The position numbers and the translations under genes are program-made. The notes beneath the pieces were generated by a model. The model did not search any database, was not told where the DNA came from, and saw only the letters and a list, made by a program, of their open reading frames with translations. This document shows positions 16,189 through 25,200 of a stretch of DNA of 64,000 nucleotides, in pieces; position 1 is the first letter of the stretch; every line of letters begins with the position of its first letter. The DNA is from Bacteroidota bacterium (GTDB lineage: Bacteria; Bacteroidota; Bacteroidia; B-17B0; Aurantibacillaceae). Where the stretch lies: assembly GCA_013298715.1 (NCBI GenBank), contig JAAFIQ010000002.1:310001-374000 (forward strand), written 5' to 3'.

Positions 16189-17154
16189 ATGGATATATCA
16201 CTTGTAATTCCTTTATACAATGAACAAGAATCGTTGCCCGAATTAAACGACTGGATAGAGCGAGTTATGGCGCAGCACAATTTCTCGTACGAACTATTAT
16301 TTATTGATGACGGCAGCAAAGACCAATCATGGCAAGTGATTGAGGAGCTTAGTAAGAAAAACAAAAATATTAAGGCAATTCGTTTCAGACGAAATTACGG
16401 AAAATCGCCAGCACTGCATGTTGGTTTTGAAGCCGCGAAAGGAAAGGTAGTTATTACCATGGATGCCGATTTGCAGGATAGCCCAGATGAAATACCCGAG
16501 CTTTATAACATGATTATAAAACAAGATTTTGATTTGGTGAGTGGTTGGAAGCAAAAGCGCTACGACAATGCGATTACTAAAAATTTACCAAGCAAATTAT
16601 ACAATTGGACCAATAGAAAAATTAGTGGCATTAAACTGCACGATATGAATTGTGGTTTAAAAGCATACAAAAATAAAGTAATAAAAAGTATAGAAGTGTA
16701 TGGCGAGATGCACCGATTTATACCAGTAATGGCAAAGGCTGCGGGCTTTGATAAAATTGGCGAAAAAGTTGTGCAACACCAAGCACGCAAGTACGGGGTA
16801 AGTAAGTTTGGCTGGAACAGATTCATCAATGGATTTTTGGATTTACTTACAATTACTTTTCTATCAAAATTTGGAAAACGCCCCATGCACTTTTTTGGAT
16901 TAGTTGGCACACTTATTTTTATTTTGGGCTTCGGCATGGCCTTTTATTTAGGTGTGTATAAAATTTATTGTTCTTTTATAGCCCACCAACCAGCGCGTTT
17001 GCTAACAGAACGTCCTTCGTTTTACATTGCATTAACGTGTATGATTTTAGGAAGCATGATGTTTTTGGCAGGGTTTATTGGGGAATTAATTTTGCGCAAT
17101 AGTTCTATAAGAAATAATTATTTAATCGATGAGCGATTGAATATTTTGGAATAG
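16189..17154 (+). CDS. GT2 glycosyltransferase with C-terminal membrane segments (DPM1/GtrB/ArnC type)
   Basis: A 321-residue protein starting MDISLVIPLYNEQESLPEL. The catalytic GT-A domain includes FIDDGSKDQSW, RRNYGKSPALHVGFEAAKG and the DADLQDSPDEI metal site. Two hydrophobic segments (about 232-260 and 275-300) follow, as in undecaprenyl- or dolichyl-phosphate sugar synthases. Such enzymes load a sugar onto a polyprenyl-phosphate carrier at the inner membrane. The frame extends upstream to ATG 16090, but that would overlap the SRP RNA and its promoter, and the family motif begins right at 16189, so that start is chosen. Confidence 0.88.
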   Translation: MDISLVIPLYNEQESLPELNDWIERVMAQHNFSYELLFIDDGSKDQSWQVIEELSKKNKNIKAIRFRRNYGKSPALHVGFEAAKGKVVITMDADLQDSPDEIPELYNMIIKQDFDLVSGWKQKRYDNAITKNLPSKLYNWTNRKISGIKLHDMNCGLKAYKNKVIKSIEVYGEMHRFIPVMAKAAGFDKIGEKVVQHQARKYGVSKFGWNRFINGFLDLLTITFLSKFGKRPMHFFGLVGTLIFILGFGMAFYLGVYKIYCSFIAHQPARLLTERPSFYIALTCMILGSMMFLAGFIGELILRNSSIRNNYLIDERLNILE

Positions 17155-17239
17155 GGGTAGGGGATAAGTGGAGTGAGAAAAATTATTAAGAGTCTAAGAT
17201 TAAATAATTTGTTAAGTTATATTATCTTTAACAATCAAG

Positions 17240-17806
17240 ATGAAAAATACACTGATTATATCAACTCTTGTGATAGGTCTATTTGGTTGTAATAACCCTA
17301 AAGCAGACGAATTCGCGGACTCAATACATGCTGACTCATCAAACACCAAAAATGCTGATAAAACAAATAATGAAACAAGTAAACGTTTTTTATTTAAAAG
17401 TTTAAATCAAGTTTCTAATCAAGGGCTTAATAGTATTTGGGTTAATAAAAAGGATAGTTCTTTTTCTTTAGCTCTTCACTTTCAATATAAAGACACCTTG
17501 TCTGTTTCTTATTCTCCAGAATGTTGGTTAAGGTATCCTTTCAAAACTTACAATAATAAAATAATAGTTTACTGGGATAATTATATTGATACAAAGTACA
17601 ATTTTGACATTGTAAAAGTTGTAAATCAACTTGATACTAAATATATTGGTAAACCTTTTATGGCCTTGGAACTCAAAAACGACACTACATTAAAGGCAAC
17701 TTATTTAATAAAAGAACTTGTAGAAAAAATAAATAATTCAAGTAAAGACCGGAAGTTTTTTCCTAACAATTTTTATGTTGTGCAAGACGGTGAATTGTAT
17801 GATTGA
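17240..17806 (+). CDS. Lipoprotein of unknown function
   Basis: A 188-residue protein with a lipoprotein signal (LIGLFGC, Cys17) followed by a polar linker rich in Asp, Ser, Asn and Lys. The mature part has no domain I recognise. It follows the GT2 gene by 85 bp on the same strand and precedes another unknown gene by 198 bp. The 198-bp gap is AT-rich and shows no convincing gene or terminator. Confidence 0.6.
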   Translation: MKNTLIISTLVIGLFGCNNPKADEFADSIHADSSNTKNADKTNNETSKRFLFKSLNQVSNQGLNSIWVNKKDSSFSLALHFQYKDTLSVSYSPECWLRYPFKTYNNKIIVYWDNYIDTKYNFDIVKVVNQLDTKYIGKPFMALELKNDTTLKATYLIKELVEKINNSSKDRKFFPNNFYVVQDGELYD

Positions 17807-18004
17807 ATGCAATAGCAGTAATTATTTGTTGTTGGTTTTATATCAAGATTTCTTCTAGAAAGATAACAATGGTTTTATTCGAGAGTTTTTCATTTTTGTA
17901 AACTTTAGTGTAATTAATTACTTTTGGTTAAAGAAGCAACAATCGTATTCAAAAAAAAATTTACATTTAAAGAAAACCTTAAGAATTAAGAAGAACTTAA
18001 ACAA

Positions 18005-18604
18005 ATGCTCAATCAAGATTCAAAAAAACGAATTGCGCGTAATCCGCTAAAACCTGAGGAGGTTGCAGAGATTGTAGCTTTTAAAAAATACAAACAACAA
18101 GTTGCACTCATTAAATTTAAAACCACAAAACATTACAAATACATGAATGCCTTTTGTATTATATCATTTTTTATTTATTGTCAGTTTATTATTTGTTTTT
18201 TTGGTCCTTGTCATTTTAGTTCAAATAAAATTATCGAAATTTCTGAAGAGTATAATAAAGACAGAACCGAGCAACAGGCAAACTCACTTTATTCATTAAA
18301 AATTTATGCACTTGGGGGTAAATTTTACGAAGCAATTATAAATGATAGAATCGATGTACCTAACGTAAATAGTTCTTTTTTAGTCGGAAAAGATTTTTTG
18401 TTTCAAAAGGAAATTAATGTAAAGTTTGATAAAGAAGGAAAAAGTTACCGTATAAAAAGTGCTGAACCATTAATGTTTTTAAGCTGTTTTGTTGGTTTTT
18501 TAATGATTGTAACTTTTTTTTATAATTTGAATCAAAATCCAAATTCACTAAACGCCATTACGTTAATGAACGCAATTACTGTTTTGTGTTTGTTGTTAAT
18601 TTGA
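18005..18604 (+). CDS. Membrane protein of unknown function
   Basis: A 199-residue protein with a basic N-terminus, one hydrophobic segment at about 49-67, a roughly 90-residue likely extracytoplasmic domain, and one or two hydrophobic segments at about 155-173 and 183-199. The protein ends within the last hydrophobic stretch. No family recognised. It is convergent with the OmpA-family gene, 10 bp apart. It may be a recently acquired or fast-evolving gene; the sequence alone does not show which. Confidence 0.5.
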   Translation: MLNQDSKKRIARNPLKPEEVAEIVAFKKYKQQVALIKFKTTKHYKYMNAFCIISFFIYCQFIICFFGPCHFSSNKIIEISEEYNKDRTEQQANSLYSLKIYALGGKFYEAIINDRIDVPNVNSSFLVGKDFLFQKEINVKFDKEGKSYRIKSAEPLMFLSCFVGFLMIVTFFYNLNQNPNSLNAITLMNAITVLCLLLI

Positions 18605-18614
18605 GTGATAGGAC

Positions 18615-19787
18615 TTACTCAACGAGCATAAATTCTACACGCCTGTTCTTTTTCCGACCTTGCTCTGTATCGTTTGTTTCAAGCGGAGAACTGCTTCCTA
18701 ATCCTTTGTAAGAAATGTTAGCTGGGTTTACACCTTTATCAATTAAATAATCGGCAACTGCCTTGGCTCTGTTGAATGAAAGCTGTTGGTTTTTTTCTTC
18801 ATCACCTAAATTATCCGTATGTCCAGTAATTTCGATTTTTAATTTTTTATCAGCCTTCATATACATTACAATAATTGCTAATTCAGCACTTTTTTTACTT
18901 TGCAAAGTAGCTTCGCCTGTTTTAAAATTTAAGTTTTTAAAAATTAAAACTTTTCCCGTTGTAAATTTTCCAATTGTATCAGGTAGCACAACAACAGCCT
19001 CTACCGAATCAGGTTTCATATTATCAAAATACGGATTGCTTCTAGTTTCAGCGGTATCAATAGGCTCAGGAATAAACTCATGCAAGCTAATATCGTCAAA
19101 ATAGTAATAGGCGTCTCTTCCTTTCTTTTTATAAATGGGTGTACTCACTTCAAAAGGAGGAAAATTTTCTGTCTTCCATAAACGGCTAATACCAAAGCTT
19201 CCAATTAATAGCGTGTTTTCGCCGCCTTTAGCTTTATAACGAACGCTTACTTTATGCCATTCTGTAATATCTAATCCTACTTCTTCTTCTAATTCAATAT
19301 TAATTGGTTTTAAGTTTGTGATAGGTTCAGAGTTTTCAATTTTAAGTGTGTTGTTTAAAAAACATACACCTAGTCTATCTACCGCAAGTGGCGAGTAATC
19401 TGAGAGGCTAATGTGTAAGGTGAGCTCATATTCCTTTCCGGGTTGTAAAGCGCCATTTAAAGTTGTTTGAATGTATTCTCTATAATAACCATGCGATACA
19501 GCAAAAATACCTGCATAGCAGTTCCCTGAGTTTGCCTCTTGCACACCCATTGCATTGCTAGGCACATTCACACGTGATATTTTTGCATCTTGCTTTTTTT
19601 TACACTTACAAAATAAATCAGGTGTGCCTCTGGTAGCTGAACTCCAAGTGTTATTTAAACCTAATGATGAGTATTCAATGGGTATAGATTTATTTTTTTC
19701 GAAACTAGAATCTGCAATTAAATTATACTGCGAAAAAATTTTTAGCGATAGGAGAAGGAAGAATAAAGTTGTTGCCGCTTGCTTCAT
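18615..19787 (-). CDS. OmpA family protein
   Basis: A 390-residue protein with a signal peptide (about 1-19, ending FSQ). The N-terminal region of about 250 residues resembles a carbohydrate-binding-like jelly roll (DSSFEKNKSIP near 23-33, then YYYFDDISLHEF). The C-terminal OmpA/MotB domain (about 275-390) contains ITGHTDNLGDEEKNQQLSFN, then RAKAVADYLIDKG and the final GRKKNRRVEF. The OmpA domain binds peptidoglycan non-covalently. It lies 9 bp after the SPOR-domain gene on the same strand; both bind peptidoglycan, so the pair probably forms an envelope-associated operon. Confidence 0.88.
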   Translation of the reverse strand: MKQAATTLFFLLLSLKIFSQYNLIADSSFEKNKSIPIEYSSLGLNNTWSSATRGTPDLFCKCKKKQDAKISRVNVPSNAMGVQEANSGNCYAGIFAVSHGYYREYIQTTLNGALQPGKEYELTLHISLSDYSPLAVDRLGVCFLNNTLKIENSEPITNLKPINIELEEEVGLDITEWHKVSVRYKAKGGENTLLIGSFGISRLWKTENFPPFEVSTPIYKKKGRDAYYYFDDISLHEFIPEPIDTAETRSNPYFDNMKPDSVEAVVVLPDTIGKFTTGKVLIFKNLNFKTGEATLQSKKSAELAIIVMYMKADKKLKIEITGHTDNLGDEEKNQQLSFNRAKAVADYLIDKGVNPANISYKGLGSSSPLETNDTEQGRKKNRRVEFMLVE

Positions 19788-19796
19788 TTAAGAAAA

Positions 19797-20717
19797 TTAT
19801 TTTACACGTATTCCGTTTTGGTAGCTCGCCACAAATCCGCTTATACCCTTGGCCACTAATTCATCACGTTTTTTTAAGGCATCTTCTTTTGTTGTAAATT
19901 TTCCAACCAACACTTTGTACATACCATCTTCGTTATTAATTTCAACTTTACCTGCATTGGCAAATTTTGCTTTTGAAGGCGAAGTTGAAAATGCACCTAA
20001 TTGTATCCTATAAACGAGGCCAGAGGTTGTTTCAAGTTTAATTTCTTTATTGGTGTTTTTAATGACAGGCTCTTTTACAACAACGGTTTCTTTAATAGCA
20101 ACAGTTTCTTTTGGTTGTTCAGCTGTTGTATTTACAGAGGTAGTAGTGGTAATTGTTTTATTTTCGCTTGTATTTGTTGCTGTAACAGAATTTGTTGAGG
20201 AGATGTTATTTGCCACTGTTTCAGTAGGTGTTGGGCTTGAATTTGTATTATTATTTGCAACAACAACAGGTGAAGAGTTGTCTAGCAAAGGTAATGTGCC
20301 TGGACCATCAGAACCTAGGGTTACATTAATAATATCTGCCTCTACTTCTTTTTTCACACCATTATCCAAATAATAAAATTTTTGTAAAAATTGTAAAGAG
20401 CCATTTGTAGCCCCAGTGTTTAAGATATAACTCAATACAAATTCTGTTTCAACTGGAATGCTTACCCAAACAATTTTCGCTCGATTATTTTCAAAGGTGA
20501 AATTACCAGTTTTGCTATCGCCCTCCGAGGCAATCATGCCAGCCGGAACATCAACTTGGTATTTACTAAAATTCGCAATTGCACCTTTAGCAATTTTTAC
20601 TTGAACAGTATAGGTAGTGTTACTATTCAGTTTGCTTCCAATGTTAGTAATCATACTCACTTGAGAGTATAATTCAAAACTAAAAATACATGTGAATAGG
20701 TAGAAGAATAGTTTCAT
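19797..20717 (-). CDS. Secreted SPOR-domain protein
   Basis: A 306-residue protein. The start at 20717 gives a signal peptide (MKLFFYLFTCIFSFELYSQ); the longer frame to 20837 buries this behind 40 residues and is rejected. After a beta-rich domain (about 25-140) comes a Thr/Asn/Ser/Val low-complexity linker (about 150-225). The C-terminal SPOR domain (about 233-306) begins YRIQLGAFS and repeats the fold at YKVLVGKFTTKEDALK. SPOR domains bind denuded peptidoglycan glycans. It is upstream of the OmpA gene by 9 bp. A TATATTTG -7 box at 20745-20752 supports the chosen start. Confidence 0.85.
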   Translation of the reverse strand: MKLFFYLFTCIFSFELYSQVSMITNIGSKLNSNTTYTVQVKIAKGAIANFSKYQVDVPAGMIASEGDSKTGNFTFENNRAKIVWVSIPVETEFVLSYILNTGATNGSLQFLQKFYYLDNGVKKEVEADIINVTLGSDGPGTLPLLDNSSPVVVANNNTNSSPTPTETVANNISSTNSVTATNTSENKTITTTTSVNTTAEQPKETVAIKETVVVKEPVIKNTNKEIKLETTSGLVYRIQLGAFSTSPSKAKFANAGKVEINNEDGMYKVLVGKFTTKEDALKKRDELVAKGISGFVASYQNGIRVK

Positions 20718-20744
20718 GATTATTTTTTTTAATAGGGCTTTGTA

Positions 20745-20752
20745 CAAATATA
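20745..20752 (-). promoter_or_regulatory. -7 box (TATATTTG) of the SPOR-OmpA operon
   Basis: A perfect match on the minus strand, 27 bp before ATG 20717. It lies inside the longer alternative reading frame and so argues against that start. Confidence 0.45.
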
Positions 20753-20863
20753 AAAATAAAAAATTATTTCTGTTTATTTCATTAATCAATTCATCTAATC
20801 CTTTCCTAGGGTTGTTTTGTATGAAGAAACGGTACAATCCTTTAATCGATTAATTATAATTAC

Positions 20864-20871
20864 TAATTTTG
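20864..20871 (+). promoter_or_regulatory. -7 box (TAATTTTG) immediately upstream of the DUF481-like gene
   Basis: A perfect match ending 4 bp before ATG 20876, the same geometry as at recG. It predicts a leaderless transcript. Confidence 0.42.
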
Positions 20872-20875
20872 AAAA

Positions 20876-21619
20876 ATGAGATGTGCTAAAATTGTTTTAT
20901 TGATTTTAACTGCTTTAAAATTTAATGCTCAGGTTATAAACATTGAAGGGAAGCGCTTTTTAAAAGATACTAACGGCTTTGTTGGTAGAGCAGATTTTAA
21001 CTTTAATGTTAATCAAAATATCAATCAAGTAATTACTTTAGGCTTTAATACACATTTGCAATACGTTTACAACAAACACAGGATAATGAGTATTAGTGAT
21101 TTATTATTTATTAAAGCCGCAAACCAAGACTTTGTGAATGCCGGCTATCAGCACATTCGTTACAATTACAAAATTAAAAAAAGACTTACATGGGAAGCAT
21201 TTGTTCAAGCCCAGTACAACCTTGCCTTGCAATTAAATAAACGCTATCTAGTTGGCACTGGGCCTAGGATAAAAGTAATAAAGCAACCGCATTTAAAAAT
21301 TTATACTGGAACGCTATACATGTATGAATATCAAGTTCAGAACAACGATTCAATAAACGAATTTAATAACCGAATTAGTGCGTATATAACATTTAATGTT
21401 GATTATGAGAAAATCGATTTTGTAAGTACAACCTATTACCAGCCGAATATGGCAGACCTTGATGATTATAGGATTGCGAACGATTCTTCTTTTGAAATAG
21501 TTATAAGCAAGAATTTTAATTTTAGAACAGGAATAAATTTGTTATTTGATACACAGCAACCGCTAAGAGTGCCTAAACTCACTTATATATACCGAAGCGG
21601 TATTAGTTTTAAGTTTTGA
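20876..21619 (+). CDS. DUF481-like outer-membrane beta-barrel protein
   Basis: A 247-residue protein with a short signal peptide (about 1-18, ending FNAQ). The mature sequence alternates hydrophobic and polar residues, with many Tyr/Asn/Gln, the segment YQHIRYNYKIKKRLTWEAFVQ typical of DUF481 proteins, and a terminal FKF characteristic of outer-membrane barrels. Function of the family is unknown. It is monocistronic: a -7 box sits just before the start and a bidirectional terminator just after the stop. Confidence 0.78.
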   Translation: MRCAKIVLLILTALKFNAQVINIEGKRFLKDTNGFVGRADFNFNVNQNINQVITLGFNTHLQYVYNKHRIMSISDLLFIKAANQDFVNAGYQHIRYNYKIKKRLTWEAFVQAQYNLALQLNKRYLVGTGPRIKVIKQPHLKIYTGTLYMYEYQVQNNDSINEFNNRISAYITFNVDYEKIDFVSTTYYQPNMADLDDYRIANDSSFEIVISKNFNFRTGINLLFDTQQPLRVPKLTYIYRSGISFKF

Positions 21620-21679
21620 ATAAACAACTTTGGTATTTTATAATTTGATTTATGGCTCTGAAATATTGCTTTCAAATAA

Positions 21680-21710
21680 AAAGCCAACTAATTTTTTAGT
21701 TGGCTTTTAA
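21680..21710. terminator. Bidirectional hairpin terminator between convergent genes
   Basis: AAAAGCCAACTA, short T-rich loop, TAGTTGGCTTTT. The stem has A and T tracts on its two sides, so it can serve both the gene ending at 21619 and the minus-strand gene ending at 21739. Confidence 0.88.
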
Positions 21711-21738
21711 AAATTAATTTTAGTTATAATTTCTAATT

Positions 21739-23028
21739 TTACGGCAAAACCAATATTGCTGCTGCACCAGCGTAAACACCCGATGAGGCAATAACAAATG
21801 TAGACCCTACTTTACCGTTAATTGCAGTAGCCGTGGCACTGGTATTACTGGTGTTGCTTAAAGTAGCTACGTTAAATAGGTTGTCAATTTGAGGAATACC
21901 TGTTGTTGGTAATGACCAAGATAAGTTTGTAGGATTTGGTATCTGTGTTAAATAATTGGCGTTTCCAGCCTTGTAAGCGGTTCTATTAATTTTATATGTA
22001 CTAGCGCTAAAGTTAGCAGATGTTGGATTCATTTGTCCGGTAAAAGGATCTATTCCACCAAGATTAACCATAAATGGATTAACGATGATTGCTGTATCTG
22101 GAATAACCGATATCTCTGCTTGTCCCATAACACCATTTGCCATTACTCTTACATAAGCATCGCCAGTAGCCAAAGCATTTACTAAACCTGTTGAAGAAAC
22201 ACTTATAGGAACAACATTTTCACCATCGCTTTCTTCTTTTTGAACAACAGAATAACTAAAAGTAACTGTGCTCGTAACATCTGTACCACTTGAATTAAAT
22301 GCTTTTGCAGTTAATTGTAAATTTTCACCTTTAAACAATTCGCCATATTTTGGTGTTAATGTAATTCGAGTTACTGGCAACGGTATTTGTGGCTGACCAA
22401 CAACCATAACAGGGATGCTAACAGTTTCTGTTTGCCCATTTATTGTAGATGTAACATTAATCACTGTATTACCAACTGCGTTAAAAGTAACTAAGCCAGT
22501 TGAAGAAACGCTTGCAATACTGTTATTGTTAGAAGAGAAAGAATAGTTTGGGGTTGTATTGCCAACAAAAACAGTTTCAAGTTGAATGGTTCCGCTATTT
22601 AAATCCCAAATTATTGCAGAAGGTAATACCGCAAACAACTGTACATTTTTTACTGGAACCACACTTATTGGAACAGAAGCTGTATAGGTAAAACCTTCAT
22701 AGTTTACTGATGCTGAAATAATCCCAGTAGTATCGCTATTAAACGAAAAATTAGACCCAGATACGCCTCCAATATTACTGCTCCATGTAATACCGCTTAC
22801 ATTAACGTTAGCTCCATTTGTGTTTACTAAATGGGCTTGAAGGTTAACTGTTTTGCCTATCTCTAATGATTGAGCACCGTTATCAATTACCAAGTGGTAC
22901 TTGCGCTCATTGGCTGGAGGGTTATTTGCTGGTGGTTCAGTTGTTTCAGTTTTTTTATCTTTTTTACAAGACGCAAATCCAATTATCAATGTTGTGATTG
23001 GAATTATTAGTTTTACCAAGGTTTTCAT
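21739..23028 (-). CDS. Lipoprotein with bacterial Ig-like (BIG2) repeats
   Basis: A 429-residue protein with a lipoprotein signal (lipobox IGFASC, Cys21) and a Lys/Thr/Pro-rich tether. Ig-like modules follow at about 45-125, 130-210 and 220-310 with BIG2-type turns (SVSSTGLVTFNAVGNTVINV, and SVSSTGLVNALATGDAYVRV later). The C-terminal 110 residues are unlike the repeats. Such proteins are usually anchored in the outer membrane and exposed, as adhesins or scaffolds. It is divergent from the TPR-kinase gene; the shared 189-bp gap holds several dyad repeats. A TAATTTTG box at 23054-23061 is its likely -7 element. Confidence 0.8.
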   Translation of the reverse strand: MKTLVKLIIPITTLIIGFASCKKDKKTETTEPPANNPPANERKYHLVIDNGAQSLEIGKTVNLQAHLVNTNGANVNVSGITWSSNIGGVSGSNFSFNSDTTGIISASVNYEGFTYTASVPISVVPVKNVQLFAVLPSAIIWDLNSGTIQLETVFVGNTTPNYSFSSNNNSIASVSSTGLVTFNAVGNTVINVTSTINGQTETVSIPVMVVGQPQIPLPVTRITLTPKYGELFKGENLQLTAKAFNSSGTDVTSTVTFSYSVVQKEESDGENVVPISVSSTGLVNALATGDAYVRVMANGVMGQAEISVIPDTAIIVNPFMVNLGGIDPFTGQMNPTSANFSASTYKINRTAYKAGNANYLTQIPNPTNLSWSLPTTGIPQIDNLFNVATLSNTSNTSATATAINGKVGSTFVIASSGVYAGAAAILVLP

Positions 23029-23053
23029 TTTTTTTTGATTTTAAATTATGAAT

Positions 23054-23061
23054 CAAAATTA
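23054..23061 (-). promoter_or_regulatory. -7 box (TAATTTTG) of the Ig-like lipoprotein gene
   Basis: A perfect TAnnTTTG on the minus strand, 25 bp before the ATG at 23028. Confidence 0.42.
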
Positions 23062-23083
23062 GATTATAAATTATCCTTTAAAG

Positions 23084-23182
23084 TAACTAGTAGTTATATT
23101 TTTGTATACCTACAAGTAGGTATTTTCAAATTTTAGTTATTTCGGTTTTAGGAGATTTCAGATAAATACTTACTGGTAGGTA
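23084..23182. repeat. Three short dyads in the divergent intergenic region (possible operators)
   Basis: TAACTA-G-TAGTTA at 23084-23096, TACCTAC-AA-GTAGGTA at 23107-23122 and TACTTAC-TG-GTAGGTA at 23167-23182 (one mismatch). The last two are related 16-bp inverted repeats whose starts are 60 bp apart. They lie between the Ig-like lipoprotein gene and the TPR-kinase gene and could bind the NarL-type regulator encoded downstream. No experimental support. Confidence 0.45.
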
Positions 23183-23217
23183 GTTTTAGAAATAATAAAT
23201 TAGGTATTTTTCCTGTC

Positions 23218-25200
23218 ATGAAATTAGTAGTATTCAGTTTGTTTCAAAAGCGGTTTCTTAAAAAAATAGTTACCGTTTTTTTGTTTTTTTTGAAGTTAAA
23301 TTTTAATGCCCAAGGTAATACGAATGAGAATTATAGTAGCGCTGACAAACAGGAGATAGATACGCTAAGTTTACAAATAGAGAATTTGGTTAGTCTCACA
23401 AATTATTATTTTGAAAAGAATCCGGATAGTATGCTTTACTTTCAAAATTTATTACTCAAAAAAATTGAGAAGGTTGAGGGCATTGAAAAACAAATTAAAG
23501 TTTATGCAAAAGTAATTAGGGAAGAGATGTTGGTTGGACATAATAATTTAAGCAAAAAACTTACTCCAGTTATAGTGCGTCTATGTAATCAAACTAAAAA
23601 TTATTCTATTTTATCTAAAGTTTATTATTATCATGGTTATTATTATCAGACACATAAAAGTAACACAGATTCTGCCGCAACTTTTTATTTAAAATCGTTA
23701 ACTCTTGCGATGCGAGAGAATGATAAAAGTATGCTTGCTAATTTAAATTCTGCTATTGGTATTCTTTACTATAATAATTCTCTTTGCGATTCAGCACTTC
23801 GATATATTAATCAATCAATCATTTATCACACTCAGTTAAAAGATAGTGTTAACTTGTTGTTAGACGAATTTAATTTAGCGGCTATATATGCTTGCAAAAC
23901 CGATTATTTTAATGCAGAAAAAGTGTTCAATCAAACTTTGTTAAAATGTAGACTTCAGAAAAATAAAATTATGGAATTAAATGCTATGTTTAATTTAGCA
24001 AATTTGAAAAACCGCTCTGGAAAACAAATTGAAGCTCAGGAAGAGGTTATTCATTTGATAGCCAAATCGAAGGAATACAATCAAAAAAATTCTATTTTAA
24101 ACGCAATTACACTTTGGGCTGCAATCAAGTTTGATTTAAAAGAGTATAAAAGTGCTATTTCAAAAGGGGAGGAGGCTTTGCAAATGTCTATTGAGCTTGC
24201 TTCGAACGAGTTTATTTCATCAAATTTGAACATACTTATTAGCGCAACAAAAGCAGACGGCGATTTTAAAAAATCGGTTTATTATTTAGAGAAAAAACAC
24301 AAATTTGATGATAGTTTGGCGACAATCAAAAATACGCGTTATTTAGAAAAATTGAAAGGCGAATATAATTTAGACTTAAAAAACAAAGAGCTTTATGAAA
24401 AAACAGTTTTGCTTGAACAGAATTTACAAAACAATAGGAATAAAAATAGCATTATTTGGCTGCTGGTTGCTTTAATTCTTATTTTATTAATTCTTTTTTA
24501 CCTCTATATAAGCAGAAAAAGGGCAAAACAATTATTAGAACAACAAACTGTTTTGCAGATAGAACAACAAAAAGAGTTTAGTTCATTTATCAATGGACAA
24601 GAATCTGAAAGAAAACGCATAGCCTCTGATTTGCACGATGGCTTGGCGCAGAATTTAGTTATGTTATCACTAAAAGTTAATAGTTTAAAAACAGAATCAA
24701 GTGTTGATAATGAGAAAAGAATAGAATTGAAAAAGGATATTGATACTTTGATTAGTGAAACACGATCTATTGCGCATAATATGATGCCAGATGTGTTGGT
24801 TGAATTAGGCTTGGCAAAAGCCTTAAAGAGCATGATTTACAAGTTAAATGAAGCACATGCTACTTTAAGAGTTAGTTTGGATCATGATGAACGAAATTTT
24901 AGATTGCATAGGGATTTAGAAATTCAAGTTTATCGCGTTATTCAGGAGTTACTAAATAATACAATAAAATATGCTAAAGCAAGTAGTTGTGAAATAAAAT
25001 TTATGAGTGAAGGAGGTAATTTGAATTTGTTAGTAAAGGATAACGGTATAGGTTTTGATTCCAGTTTAAAACAAAACTTTGGTATTGGATTAAAGAGTAT
25101 TTCAGCTCGAGTAACTAGTTTAGGAGGAACAATTATGATAAATTCAACTTTAGGGAAAGGAACTGAAACAAATATTTATTTACCTTTATCTAACGCATAA
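23218..25200 (+). CDS. TPR-domain sensor histidine kinase (HisKA_3/NarX-like)
   Basis: A 660-residue protein with an N-terminal signal or anchor (about 15-31), tetratricopeptide-type helical repeats (about 45-400), one membrane helix (NSIIWLLVALILILLILFYL, about 416-435) and a short coiled coil. The HisKA_3 motif SDLHDGLAQN has phospho-acceptor His473, and a HATPase domain (DNGIGFDSS, then GIGLKSI) ends it. The topology puts the TPR part in the periplasm. It is followed with zero spacing by a NarL-type regulator. A paralogous kinase/regulator pair lies at 49587-52131. The input signal is unknown. Confidence 0.88.
   Translation: MKLVVFSLFQKRFLKKIVTVFLFFLKLNFNAQGNTNENYSSADKQEIDTLSLQIENLVSLTNYYFEKNPDSMLYFQNLLLKKIEKVEGIEKQIKVYAKVIREEMLVGHNNLSKKLTPVIVRLCNQTKNYSILSKVYYYHGYYYQTHKSNTDSAATFYLKSLTLAMRENDKSMLANLNSAIGILYYNNSLCDSALRYINQSIIYHTQLKDSVNLLLDEFNLAAIYACKTDYFNAEKVFNQTLLKCRLQKNKIMELNAMFNLANLKNRSGKQIEAQEEVIHLIAKSKEYNQKNSILNAITLWAAIKFDLKEYKSAISKGEEALQMSIELASNEFISSNLNILISATKADGDFKKSVYYLEKKHKFDDSLATIKNTRYLEKLKGEYNLDLKNKELYEKTVLLEQNLQNNRNKNSIIWLLVALILILLILFYLYISRKRAKQLLEQQTVLQIEQQKEFSSFINGQESERKRIASDLHDGLAQNLVMLSLKVNSLKTESSVDNEKRIELKKDIDTLISETRSIAHNMMPDVLVELGLAKALKSMIYKLNEAHATLRVSLDHDERNFRLHRDLEIQVYRVIQELLNNTIKYAKASSCEIKFMSEGGNLNLLVKDNGIGFDSSLKQNFGIGLKSISARVTSLGGTIMINSTLGKGTETNIYLPLSNA

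Noticed and set aside
20718-20837. Upstream extension of the SPOR-domain protein
   Set aside because: It would bury the signal peptide and contains the TATATTTG promoter box.
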